NCBI GenBank assembly: GCA_038501785.1 | Contig: JBAMJR010000009.1 | Span: forward strand, 5,696,001 to 5,760,000 | Reading direction: 5' to 3' | DNA length: 64,000 nt | Source: Myoxocephalus aenaeus | Lineage: Eukaryota > Chordata > Actinopteri > Perciformes > Cottidae | Part shown: piece after piece, positions 50,258-61,562 of the stretch | Layout of the letters: each line of letters opens with the position of its first letter | Numbering within the stretch: position 1 is the first letter of the stretch | Position numbers and translations under genes: made by a program | The notes under the pieces: generated by a model | Told to the model about the DNA's origin: nothing | Database searches by the model: none | Seen by the model: the letters and a program-made list of their open reading frames with translations, nothing else

Positions 50258-52707
50258 GATGTATAGATATAAATAGAGGTACATATGTAAATAGGAAGAA
50301 CTGGTTCTTTCACCGTGTGTTACGTGTTCCAGGGCATTGTAGATTTACTGCAGTAGTGAGTCAACAGGTTAAGTCGTCTCCTGATAATGTAGAATATATT
50401 CATGTTGGCGGATTTTATTAAGTGATGTTTTTAAATATATTTTTTTAAATGGGAAGCCCTCTCGGGCCAAAGTAGGCACATCTGTTTTTCTTTTTTATCT
50501 TCGACAGCTAGTAGTTATGACTGTGAAAATAATACTTTTTTTCAGTGTTCCTGAGGCGGGGGAAAAAATTAAAGGAATCTTATCCGTCTTACGCAACGTT
50601 GATCTCAGCTTCTACATTAATCAAGTACCGGTATTAGTGTGTAATGCCATCAGTTAAGGCAAACACTTTTGTCCCCCAAAAGTGTTCGTCTCTAATAAAA
50701 AAATGCTGTAAATAGTGAGGATTTCCAAACTAAGGGAACTAAAGAGGGGAAGGGTATCAAATGTCTGCATGTGACCGACTCCATAATAGACACATATTGT
50801 GCTATGGTCAGTCCCCCAATACGTAAGACTTAACCCTAAAGGCCCATACAGGAAGTTGATTGTTAAGGGCGAGTTATTATGGATTTGTATAACTGTTGCT
50901 GTACATATTTTCAGTCCAGAGTCATTCTCTTGTCATGTGATTTGAAGTTCCAACTTTGAAAACCATTAATCCAGCGCACCAAAAGACACGCCTCAAAAAT
51001 GTAAATTTCCCCCACAATATAAATCCTGAATCATGCTTTGAACCAGACTAAAAAACCCTTTACTCAGACTTATTCCCATAAATGATATTGTGCACGTATA
51101 AGTCATCTGGATGGTCTCACTCACCTTGATGATCTCATAGTGCAGCAGGTGTGAGTCTGTTGGTCACTGTCTGTTACTGTCTTGGCTATAAATACACTCA
51201 TGTAAAACTCCTTTGTGTGCTAAAGATGCATCACTGGGTATCGTAAAAGTCATCGCTTTCTATTTGACACAGCATTGTTTGAAATGGTGAAACGCTGCAA
51301 GAATGAGTGGAACATTAAGCAATTTCCTTGTCAACTTGAATTTATCATGATTTCTGATTAATGTCAACAAGTGGGAACACGGCCGAGGAAAACCCCCGGG
51401 GGGAAAAAAAGGCGGCTAGTCCTGGTGACAGATCCCCAGCTCTACAACTTTAAACTTTAAAAATTAGAGGAGCACTCAGAGAGCGCAGAGCTCTGACGAG
51501 GCCAATCCGCTAAAAAAAGGTAATGGGTTCCTCCTTTGCCCAAGGTAACAAGAGCGATGCGTACTGAGCTCAGCTGAGGGTCACAAACAAGCAAAGAATT
51601 ACCTACACACACAATCCAGTCCTCCCTGCAAATGTCACATCTGTGTGTCTAAGTGGATGAAAACCCTCTAAATATTGACAGAGTAAAGAGAGGAGCACAC
51701 GGTTTAAAGTCACATATAGTGTGACCTATGCATACTTTGTCATACTTTGTCATTCAGACAAACAAGCTGTGCGCTTGTTTGTCTGCGACTCAGTTGTTCA
51801 TTCATTTATTTGTGGGCTCCAACGTCTCTCATCTACTGTCACTCATTACAAAACTGACTCATTCACCGACATCTACAAAGTGAGAAATGCATGCTGGAGT
51901 TCATTTAAAGGATATAAATTCATTCAATCAAATTACTTGAGATTCAGGTTTTGATGGGTCAAACACTGACTGACATGAAAGCAGCATTATTGCAGTTAAA
52001 GTCTATTATATGGCTCCTCAAAATAATACATACATTTTTTTTAGGTTTTGTCACCCTATAACACATATCCAGTTTAAAAGAAGTTTTTGATTTGACAAAC
52101 ATCTTCTGAATTCTTCTGATTATTATATATATGGAATTTACAGAATGTGTTCGTGACATATTATAAGTAATTCTTTATTCTAATAATATAAATACCATAA
52201 CCCTAACCATCAGTCATTTAAGTGACGTTGCCAGTAGGACTGTTTGTCCTTTTGGTAACAGAAATGATTAACACAGCAGGAATCACATTCTCAGACTCGT
52301 TTTATAGGTGGTGTTGTGTAAATACTTGACTTGACTTTTATGTATTTTTATTACTGCTGTAATATGTGAATGTATAAATAAATTGTCCTATCTTCATTTT
52401 TTATAGTACTGCAGACTGATCCTTTATTTTCAGCATAACTCCGCCGTCACACAAACATTCCCATCAAGTCCAAATATGAGTCAATATGCATTTAAGCAAT
52501 CTTAAAAACTTCTGTTCTGGTGTAAAGAGCGGGTGTGGTTCTGATTGTCGGCTCTATTGTGTCTGAAAAGCTAACAGTCTGAGAAACAAGTGCCCGACTT
52601 CAGTCTTAAAGCATCAAATGTCACAGAGAGAGAGAGAGAGGGAGAAAAAGATTATATACTGTATATATATAAAAAGAGAAAAATGATATATACACATATA
52701 TACATAT

Positions 52708-52742
<35 letters not shown>

Positions 52743-52748
52743 AAAGAT
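50258..52748. other. Intergenic spacer
   Basis: No gene or RNA seen. (GA)n runs occur near 52625-52641 and 52711-52738. Confidence 0.5.
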
Positions 52749-53104
52749 ATACCGTACTTTTCGGGTTACAAGCCGCTCCTACGGCTGATCAGTGTCCCCG
52801 CTGTAGCAAGCTAGGAGCGCTGCTAGTAGCGCTGCTAGCAAGCGCTTCTGCTGCTACCGGCCACTGCTGCTGCTACTGCCCGCTGCTGCTGCTACTGCCC
52901 GCTGCTGCTGCTACTGCCCGCGTCCCCTCTGCCCAAGTCGGGTGTCGAGCCTGGTCCCGCTACCTTCGGTGGTTTTCAGGGAGCTAGCAGAAGTTAGCGG
53001 GGAAGTGACGGAGCGCTAGCAGGAGCCCCAGCTGGCTACAGCGGGGAGCTGTCGGGGACACTGACCGAAGGTAGTAGCGGCTTATAACCCGAAAAGTACG
53101 GTAT
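52749..53104. mobile_element. MITE with near-perfect 29-bp terminal inverted repeats and GCT-rich core
   Basis: Left end ATACCGTACTTTTCGGGTTA; the right end reverse-complemented is the same, then differs by one base in the next nine. It is TA-rich at both edges. The 356-bp body contains GCTGCTGCTACTGCCC repeated three times and several GCTAGC motifs. It is too short to code for a transposase. Confidence 0.85.
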
Positions 53105-54252
53105 ATTATATAAAACAACTAAATCATTCTAATTGTAATACTTCCAGCATCCTTACAGCCTATCTCACATAACGGTAAAGCATGTAGTAACATGCTAGAG
53201 AGGTGTTTTGAGCCTTAATCATATGATTTTATGGACTTTTCGTTTGAAGCTTATTCTATGTGAGTAACGGCCATAAATCATACATCGACAGACAGAATGA
53301 TAACAAAGACTAATTGTCGCTACTTCATGGGCAACATCAAATTATTATTTTTTAAACAGCATGTGATAAACCACACAGGTGTTGTGGTTGTTTTTGAACT
53401 GTTCTAATCCTACATAACAGGACTCTACGCGTTCGCATGAAAATTGGGTCAGATGAGATCGCTTGTTTGGTCTGTGTGAATAGAGGTAGTGTGTTGATAT
53501 GGTTCTCGGCAGGCAGTAGCTGGTTCTTACCCTGGCTGGGGCATGTGGAGACAGGGCTGCCCTCAGACGGTGACACTGGGAAAACTGGGAGCTGTGGGGC
53601 CACACAGAGAGGAAGACATGATAAGACGTTTTCAGACGAGTGTCATAGAATTATGAGAGCTGATTAAGGAACTCCCTCTTAAAATATAAAAGGGCAGGTC
53701 TTTCCAACATTAAAAAATGTTCTACATATAAATGGATCCAGTATGACCTTATCCTGCAGTATAAACCATGATGCATTTTCAAAACTATATCCGATGACAA
53801 ATGCACAGAAAAATGTGTGTTATCTGATTTAAAGCATAGCATCATCCATGTTTGTAAAGTGTTTCCCCTGATATCTCCAGGCCTGGTGTTGAAACGGAAA
53901 ATAATCTGGGTTTATTTTGGAGGAAAACACACATATTTTGTGAAAAAAACTCTCAGTGGAAAATCTGGTTCAAGTTTCACTACTTTGTGAAATCTTTGTT
54001 CAAATTGGCAGCCACCCAACCCTTACATATAATCACCTCCCAGTTCGGTCCTCACCAACTATTACACGCATATCTGGCTCTTAAAGGGGTAGTGCGGGTG
54101 TCTTGAAGTGGGCGTGTATGAGGCACTTATCCAGAGTCAGTGCAGTGTATGACGGTCGACATGCACTCAGTTTGCAGAAACAGACTGGAGTGCCAGTGAA
54201 ATATGTTTTTGGTGCCTTGTCCATACAGCTGCTTGCTTCACATGCACATTCA
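53105..54252. other. Spacer between a MITE and a hAT element
   Basis: Apart from the candidate exon at 53531-53591, I see nothing supportable. Confidence 0.45.
53531..53591 (-). CDS. Candidate minus-strand exon, gene uncertain
   Basis: A 61-bp open segment (LPVFPVSPSEGSPVSTCPSQ) has a good acceptor (TGTGGCCCCACAG|) and donor (CCAGG|GTAAGA). It could be a far 5' exon of the TCP10-like gene, which lacks its start, but its end phase (1) does not fit the exon at 43196 (phase 0), so an unseen exon would be needed. Confidence 0.25.
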
Positions 54253-54352
54253 CTCAAAACCAGTGGCGGTGCGTCAATAGAGGGCGCTAGGGCGCCGCCC
54301 CTCCTAAAATTTTGCGATGAAAAAAAAAAAAAGAAGAAAAAAAATATATAAT

Positions 54353-55527
54353 GGCTGCGGTCGAATAGTCCATTTTGGTTAGGAACCTTCCTAACTGAGT
54401 GAAATGACCCGGAAGTACCTCAGTGGCCGCCATGATAAGTGCCGGTCGAATTGTCCAAACGCAAAGGAAAGGAGCTTCAATGCTTCCTAATTTAGCTCCT
54501 TTAGCATAGGAACCACTGGACCTTCCTTACGAAAGGAAAGGAGATAATGCCGACCCACAATTCCTTGCGGCGGCAACATTTAAAGTGACGTATCATTCGG
54601 CCGTTCACGAGAACAGACGATCATGACCGACACACGCAGATCATGTAAATAACTGTTGCTATAACTTGGAAACACTTACAATAATCTGTTAAACCTGCTG
54701 GCAAACTAAAAACGTTACGTTGCTGAAAAGTGCTGTAAAGTGATCAAACTGACGTATTTGATATTCTATCTGGTGTTGAACTGCAGCTTCAGCCCTCATT
54801 CTTTTATTTTATTTGACTTCAGTTACAGAAGCTTTAGTGAAAGAGTTAAACTGGACGAGCTCTTCAGTCTGAGTCATGTTTCTGATTATCATCTTTTTAA
54901 TCAACTATTTTGTCACATTACAATAAAACATATCAAGTCAACACGAGTTGTGTGATGTTTCATAAACTGTTGTATATATTTTTTATGATCAGATTATAAT
55001 CTGCATGTAAATAAACCATAACAATATAAAGGGATATGAGACACACATATATGACACACATCCTTTGTGGGATAACGTATTTAATTCAGCATGTTTGAAA
55101 CTGAACAAATAGACAGTTTTAGTAGCTTTGTACGTTGGTTTCACTTTCATATTCCTTCGTTCATTTCTATTCCAACCTCGTTATTAAAGTAAGACTATGA
55201 ACCGGGTTGTTTATGTCGTTATGACGCAACACTGTAAGAAGACGGACGAAGTATATAAACTGCGCATTTTGTAGTCCTTCAGAACATTGTAGTTTCACCG
55301 CTGGCTACAGACTGACGTCACTAACATGCGCCTGCCGTCGCGTCATAACTACGTCGCTTAGTGAAAGTAGAGTCGGATTTGCCAAACACCGCGGTTGTCT
55401 TCTCCTAACTCCTTATGAATTCTCCTTCCCATCTTTCCTTAACCCTGTGACGTTTTCCACAGAGGTTAAGGAAAAGTGCTTAGGGTTAGACGTTAGGAGG
55501 TAATTATTTGACTATTCGACCGCAGCC
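54353..55527. mobile_element. Nested DNA transposon with 18-bp terminal inverted repeats and 3-bp target duplication
   Basis: Ends are exact inverted copies GGCTGCGGTCGAATAGTC, flanked by AAT on both sides (54350-54352 and 55528-55530). A 3-bp duplication suggests a PIF/Harbinger-like element, though the usual TWA target is not matched. It lies within the hAT element, so it is the younger insertion. No transposase is recognisable. Confidence 0.8.
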
Positions 55528-55952
55528 AATATATACTGTCAAAAAACATTATATATCAAATAATTTAAATAAGAAATATACCGTGTTGACGCGCTGAATG
55601 TGTGTGGGAGACCGTAAGCCCCTGTCAACAACCACTTAAGTTAAATATAATATATCGCAATTCATCATTACTGAGAAAAGCCCCTCCCCTCTCGGGGCGC
55701 CGGCCAAATGTGTGTCTATGGAAAGCTAACAAACATTTCCCCCTCGTGACGGCAAGGACAGCTTCTCATTGGCGGATGAAACGTGAATCTTCGGGCGCAC
55801 GAATCTGCGCCCTAGCCAATGACATCGTTTCTTATTGCAACGTGGTTGGACTATTCGTCCAATCAGAGACCTTTATCATTCCCTCACATCCCATATAGCT
55901 CCCACGTAGCTACGCGAGCAACACAGCTAGCAGAGACTTTGATTATGTTAGT

Positions 55953-56123
55953 ATGGCGACTGAAAACTCTGTGGTATCTCTACGCGAAACACCTTTCAAT
56001 CCACGATCAGATGTTGACAAGAAGAGGCTGAAAGAGTTGGGACCCGAACGTCCGGATTTAAATATTCAGCAGCAAAGCAGTGAAGCTACATGCACCAAGC
56101 TACATGCTAACCGGAGCTGCTAG
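55953..56123 (+). pseudogene. hAT transposase N-terminal remnant
   Basis: A 56-residue frame begins MATENSVVSLRETPFNP and includes KRLKELGPERPDLNIQQQ, the lead-in to the TTF-type zinc finger of ZMYM1-like hAT transposases. It then diverges and stops at 56121-56123, so the zinc finger and catalytic domain are gone. Confidence 0.65.
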
Positions 56124-56555
56124 CTGGAGGCTCAGTGTGCAGTGGCTCTGAGCAGCCGAGGAAGCGCCGGGCTGTGAAGGAAGATGAGCTTGAAGGATTG
56201 CTGCAGAAGTGAGTGTCAAAATCAGCAGATGCCTGTTAGAGTTTAATGTTTTATCTTTCCCACAGCAGAACACATGTTGGACATTGTTAGATTTGGGTGG
56301 ATATCATATCAGGCTATAACTTTATCTAAAATACCAATTCAACCCCCAACAAGTTAGAGAGAGCGCGCGCGTGTGCGTGTGTGTGTCATAGCTACAGCCA
56401 TCAAGGTGGCTCCTGGCCTTTTGTCTATGTTGCTGAGCCATCAAGACACACAAAACATAGTTTTTTTGTCTGTAGTATGGAGCCTGTTTGTAGTAGATAT
56501 TTCCCCACAACTTATCTTACTGTCTCTGTCTCTCTCTCTATATATTTATCTGTAG

Positions 56556-56705
56556 GTTTATGACACCATACTTGGACACACCAGGGAACGCTTTGACTTC
56601 AAAGACCACCTCACCAGTGCCACCTTACTGCAGGGCCCCCAGTTTGAATGCTACGTCAATGTATTCCCTGAAGTTGCTCTGGCCACCACATTGAATGTTT
56701 CTTAA
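56556..56705 (+). pseudogene. hAT transposase C-terminal remnant
   Basis: After an acceptor-like TTATCTGTAG, 49 codons read VYDTILGHTRERFDFKDHL, then SATLLQGPQFECY and a stop. The phrase resembles a downstream segment of ZMYM1-like transposases. A polyadenylation signal AATAAA follows near 56793. Confidence 0.6.
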
Positions 56706-56921
56706 ACCATTCTGCTCTGAACCTCTCATGCCCAAAGTTACAGTTTGTTGATAGTTGTTATTGGACAGTGTTGAGCACTGTGTTTTCTTGAAATAAAGCT
56801 TTGTTTTTTAGAATATTCTACTCCAAACCTCATTTCTTCTCATTGTGGAGTGCTATTTAAACCGCGCCGCCCAACTGCGCCCCCCCCAAAAAAAATGTCA
56901 CCAGCCGCCACTGCTCAAAAC

Positions 56922-57865
56922 GTACTCAAAGCTCATTCAGCATATGGCTTCAAACTGGTTGTTTGGACCTAACTTTCCAACCGATTTTCAGTAAAATGTA
57001 GAAAGTTGAGTAACATTGAAGTTACCTATACAAATGAGTCCTGGTCAAACACTCAAAAGGAAGCACCATAGCGGCCGTAAAGTACCTACCTTCTCAGAGA
57101 TCAGTACAGGCTGCAAGGCGACCCACTGCAACGGCACAAAGGCAGGAAACATCAGATCTTTAAGAGAAACGGAGGCAGGAGATAAACAGAGAGTAGGACA
57201 GAAAAGCAGATTAGAAGGTGGAAGACTAAGTTAAATATCTAACAGATAGCGAGTGTGTACGTGTGTGTGTTTGTGTGGGTGGAAACGCGAGCTGGGTGCA
57301 AACCACTGGCCAAGAAAATGATTCTTGGAATTTATGCTCATACATCATAGAAATGTGTCTTCCAGAGCACCTTGCTTGCTCTGAGTGCAGACAAAGTAAA
57401 CCACGGAGTGTCTGTATACTGTTGCCATCATCACTGGTGCTGAAAAAAAAAAAAAGGTACTGAAGAATAAACAATATGTCCGTGTTTTAACAAAACCCGT
57501 CAGTGGATTACTACTGAGATTACTATGCATAGAAAAAAAAGCATGTGCAGGAAATCACAGAGGCATAAATAAAAATGAGAAGTTCTTGCAGACACTTTTT
57601 TTCCCTAACTGATATGGGGCACTGATAGCTGTGTGCGTTATGCATCTATGCAACGATAATGAGGCATCGCACGAGGCTGCATGGCTCTCATGTCAACGTG
57701 GACTAATCAGATTTTCACACCCGGTTGCGCAATCACAGAGTTTGCACAAGGTATTGTGAGCAATATGTAAAGCAGATTTCATCCTGCAAAGCACCGTATT
57801 TAGATGCACTGGAATGTAAACTAAAGACTAACTAACTAACAAATGTTCTGACCTGGTACATCATA

Positions 57866-57926
<61 letters not shown>

Positions 57927-58409
57927 TTTTTTATTTTTAATGCTGCAAGATCAAAGCGTAGAGATGCATGACTCGATGCAGAGGGTGAACTTCTCCCTCA
58001 TGCTGCTTCAAGACAATACTGGCGCCGGCAAAGCATCCAATTTTCCAAATTTGGTCCAACCACACAGCCAAACAGAAAATCCGGGCAGTGCCCGCTCCTA
58101 TGGCCTCAGGAGAGAGCATCCGCATTGTTCGTAGAAAGTAATGGCCTTGATCCACTCCGATGTGAAAGCAGAGTAAATGAATTTAAATGGACAGGTTAGC
58201 TTACTTATCTACACTTTGCATGCGTTTGAACTTCCTTTTGCTGCTGAGGCACTTTAATTACCATGCATAGGCGTCTATCTTGCGTTATATTTGGCAAATT
58301 TGAGATGATCGTTTCAAGGGGTTTCACAATCATGTCGACTGGAATCCTCATTTTAAGGAGGAACGGTAAACAACATTTCTGTGGGAGAAATGCAATGTTG
58401 CAATGGCTA
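56922..58409. other. Spacer with a TA microsatellite
   Basis: Contains (TA)n at about 57870-57925 and otherwise only the candidate micro-exon above. Confidence 0.5.
57090..57125 (-). CDS. Candidate minus-strand micro-exon, gene uncertain
   Basis: A 36-bp segment (WVALQPVLISEK) lies between a strong acceptor (CCTTTGTGCCGTTGCAG|) and donor (AAG|GTAGGT). It would splice in phase to the candidate exon 53591-53531. Two such neighbours on one strand hint at a real minus-strand transcript overlapping the receptor cluster. Confidence 0.22.
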
Positions 58410-58413
58410 TTAA

Positions 58414-60201
58414 CCCTCTGGGGTCTACCATCACGCTAGCGTGTTATACATAGTTTAATTAAAAAAGAAAATCATATCTCCGCGAAAATACGGCGCAGAA
58501 AAAATAATCCGCTACTGTTAGAACCGCCAAACTCTGCAGTTTCCGGCCCCCTCCTCTGTGTCCTTCTGTGTGGCTGTAACGTAAGCTGACACTCCTTTCA
58601 CCGTGATTAGTCAATTCAGGTGTCCGTCAAAAAAAGTTGTGACTCAGGAACACTCAGGAAATCCCTAAGGCCCTCCCCACCCAGCTACGCTGCAAAGGAC
58701 CTACAATAACCTACACACCTGAGGTTTATATATACACATGCTGTAGTTTACAGTCAGACAGAAGCTAGAGATCATGGAGAGAACACAGTTCACAACAGAG
58801 GAGGACGTTGCAGCAATTTTGGCCAGCAGCGATGAGGACGGAGGAGCGTCAGACAGGCCCTGAAGGCTTCGACTCCTGGAGAGGATTATGCCGAGAGAAG
58901 GGATCCACTGGAAGATGGGTACGTGTATTTACTAACTCAACTTTGTTTTGGCATATTTACGCTAGCACAGTGAGCACATTTAGCTGGTCCCGATCCCTTC
59001 GGTGGTTTCCCCCGGTGCCCGAGTCTGATTCTGAGACAGGGCTGGCTGTTGGGGAGCTAGCAGGGAGCTAGCGCTAGCTCCGCGAGCTAACGGGAGATAG
59101 CTTGCTACAGCGGGGACACCACTGGAGGTAGTATCAGCTTATTACCCGACTGCATCGTCAATATCACTTAGTACCAACTAGTGCTGATCTTCGTTACGTG
59201 TTTGTAAGACGTAATGCTAACTATCGGTATGTGTTTATACATTAGCAACGTGCTAACGCACTAACATGCTAACGTACCGTTTAGCTCGTGCCCGGAGCTC
59301 TGTCACTGTTTTGTTGTGTAATCGTAACTTTCTTTCATTGAACTTAATACTGACTGGTAGTCATTTATTTTACAGAGAGGACTCACAGCTGTCAGGGTCC
59401 AGTGGACAACATGCAGCTTCTCTACAGCCACCTGCACCTATGCTATCGACGTGGAAGACTGAAGGCCTGAGCCCTGTTTACGAGGTAATGTACACAGCTA
59501 AGCTACACGTGTACACCTGTTGAACTGTTCAAACTACTAACTAGTAGTCATTTATTTTACAGAGAGGATGCACCACCACCAGCCCCTCTAGCACAGCCAT
59601 CCCCACCAGCCCCGGTCTGTTTTCTATTTCTGAACATGTATATGTGTAAATATTGTTTTATTCATGAATAATACATATTTTATTTGAAAACCAAACATGT
59701 TGTGATGGTAATTTTTCATTTGCACACACCCCATGAAGCTTTATCTGCAGTATGAAGTCATTTCTCAGTCCCATTTCTATCATTTTGGTGAAAGGTGTGA
59801 CAGGCCACATTTCTGCTCAAAAAACGATAATATTTTTTGGGGTTTCAGACATTTATTTTCATGTTTCTAGCATGAATTCACATATTTCACTGCTTTTGTG
59901 AACCTAATACCTTTGGTAAACCAACTTCTAGCACCAAAACGTTTTGTCAACATGAGTAAAGGTATGTTTTCACAAGATATATGAAGCATTTTTAAAAATC
60001 TAACTTTAATTTTTCAGCTTTAGATTCATATTATCACTTTATACTTTTGCCTTATGGCAATTGTGCCTCATTATATAGATAGCTGAGATTGTTCTGCAAT
60101 TTTAGATGTAACACATGGGTATGTATCTTATATGCAAGTGCCTTAAAAGGAGACTTTAAGAAATTATGTAAAATCTAGAAAAAGGCTAAGACCCTGAAGG
60201 G
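58414..60201 (+). mobile_element. piggyBac-type element, defective
   Basis: Flanked by TTAA on both sides (58410-58413 and 60202-60205). Ends are CCCTCTGGGGTCTACC and, reverse-complemented, CCCTTCAGGGTCTTAG, the CCCT...GGGTCT form typical of piggyBac. A short frame from ATG 58774 (MERTQFTTEEDVAAILASSD...) resembles the acidic N-terminus of piggyBac transposases and stops at 58861. The catalytic DDD domain is absent. A piece of the 52749-53104 MITE lies at about 58985-59150. Confidence 0.82.
58985..59150. mobile_element. MITE-related segment inside the piggyBac element
   Basis: Shares GGTCCCG..CCTTCGGTGGTTT, GGGAGCTAGCAG, GCTACAGCGGGGAC and GGTAGTA.C.GCTTAT.ACCCGA, in that order, with the MITE at 52749-53104, but lacks both outer termini. 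Confidence 0.6.
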
Positions 60202-60205
60202 TTAA

Positions 60206-61562
60206 AAGGATGAACTGTTGTGGTCGGGGCTGCAATGGACCGTATGTCTAAATGCACCGACTGTGTTTGGACATGTGTTTGGACATGTGTTCTGTTGCAG
60301 AAGTTGTGCAACATTGTTCTTTTGTGCAATTTTACACCACGTCTGGGACAGAGCGTGACAAAGGCGCAAACCTTTGTCACGCTGGCGGACTTTCGCTTCC
60401 AGCATACTTACCTTGTAGAAAAGTGAATTCTGTTAATAAGTGCATGGCTTTGCAGCAGCTCATGGCAACGTTTTTAAATCATTACAGTATGTAGCATTGT
60501 AGGTCCTCGTTTTGTTGCTTGCCAGTTAAAGTAGCCGCAGAGAGGCAGGGGAGTCAAGTTAAAAATTGACAAGATCAGCAAAAACAGCTGTGACGAGATC
60601 CAAACACTGGGAGCTACTTGACTTCCTCCCGGATCCATTTTCTTCATACATTTGTCATTTGTATATCAACTGTACTGTAATTGTATTATGTGGGTCTATT
60701 CTGCACACATGGCATCTATTGAGAGAGCACTTGTGCTTACCAAAAACCATAAAAGGGGGTTGAGAAAAAACAACGACTCACAACGTCATTCTATCATCAT
60801 TTATGACCATATGGTGAGTAACTCTTCCACTGAATGTAGGGTTTGATCAAACAGATCTGTGTCTACAACATAGATGATCTTGACCCTAGAGTACCCACTA
60901 ATAAAGACATGTGCAGGCATGATGGTTGAGCATCGACAGCCACCTAAGGAATTTCACAAGCGTCACCCAACCCCCAGCTGCTGATAAACCCTTCAACAAC
61001 AAGGTTTTCAGTTACCTGTGTGTGTAATATAGAAACTATAAAGGGCATGCCACTATCTCGTATCTGCCAAATCCAAATGCTAATGCTCCTAACGTGTTTT
61101 TAAGGTGGAAAGCTATTTTCCACGCCACCCTTTTGAGTAAGTCTTCAAACCACACCTCCAGCTGACAAAAAAAAAGGATCAGTGGCAGCCTCTTGCATAA
61201 AAAGGGCTTACAGACTCACAGAGACAGGGTGTTTTCTCCTCTCTGCATTCAGTACTTTTTTTTTCAGCTCAAGCTGTGTTTACAGTGCACGTTTCCCTGA
61301 GCATGTTTTGGCTCGGCCGGCCGGGTTGTGTTCGAGCTCCAGAACCACTGTGAGGCTCTCAGAGGTGGGCTGTTGAATTTGACGGATCACAGTGAGAAGG
61401 GGGATCGGTGCCCGAGGGGAGAAGATTTTGGGTCAAGCACCTCGGGAAAAACAAAGGATTTTTTAACCTGCCGGGAAACACCTTTAACCCTTATTCTTCC
61501 CATTGCTTTGGTAGAGCTTTGACTGAAATTTCTTCTACTGCTGTAGAAGTAGTGCTGCTTCG
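60206..61562. other. Upstream region of receptor copy 2
   Basis: No gene seen. The right part should hold the promoter and 5' UTR of the second receptor. Confidence 0.5.
61196..61206 (+). promoter_or_regulatory. TATA-like box upstream of receptor copy 2
   Basis: CATAAAAAGGG lies 367 bp before the start codon, which would put transcription start near 61225-61235. Only the motif is seen; use is inferred. Confidence 0.35.

Larger units (their letters stand above)
54261..56913 (+). mobile_element. hAT element (ZMYM1-like transposase type), internally deleted, with nested element
   Basis: Perfect 8-bp target duplication CTCAAAAC (54253-54260 and 56914-56921). Termini are CAGTGGCGG at the left and CCGCCACTG at the right. 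The element holds a nested transposon (54353-55527), a transposase N-terminus (55953-56120) and a transposase C-terminal exon (56556-56705). The middle of the transposase, including the catalytic core, is absent. Confidence 0.9.

Noticed and set aside
57937..58155. 72-codon minus-strand frame with no stop over 200 bases
   Set aside because: No splice sites in phase with the candidate exons nearby and no recognisable domain; probably chance.
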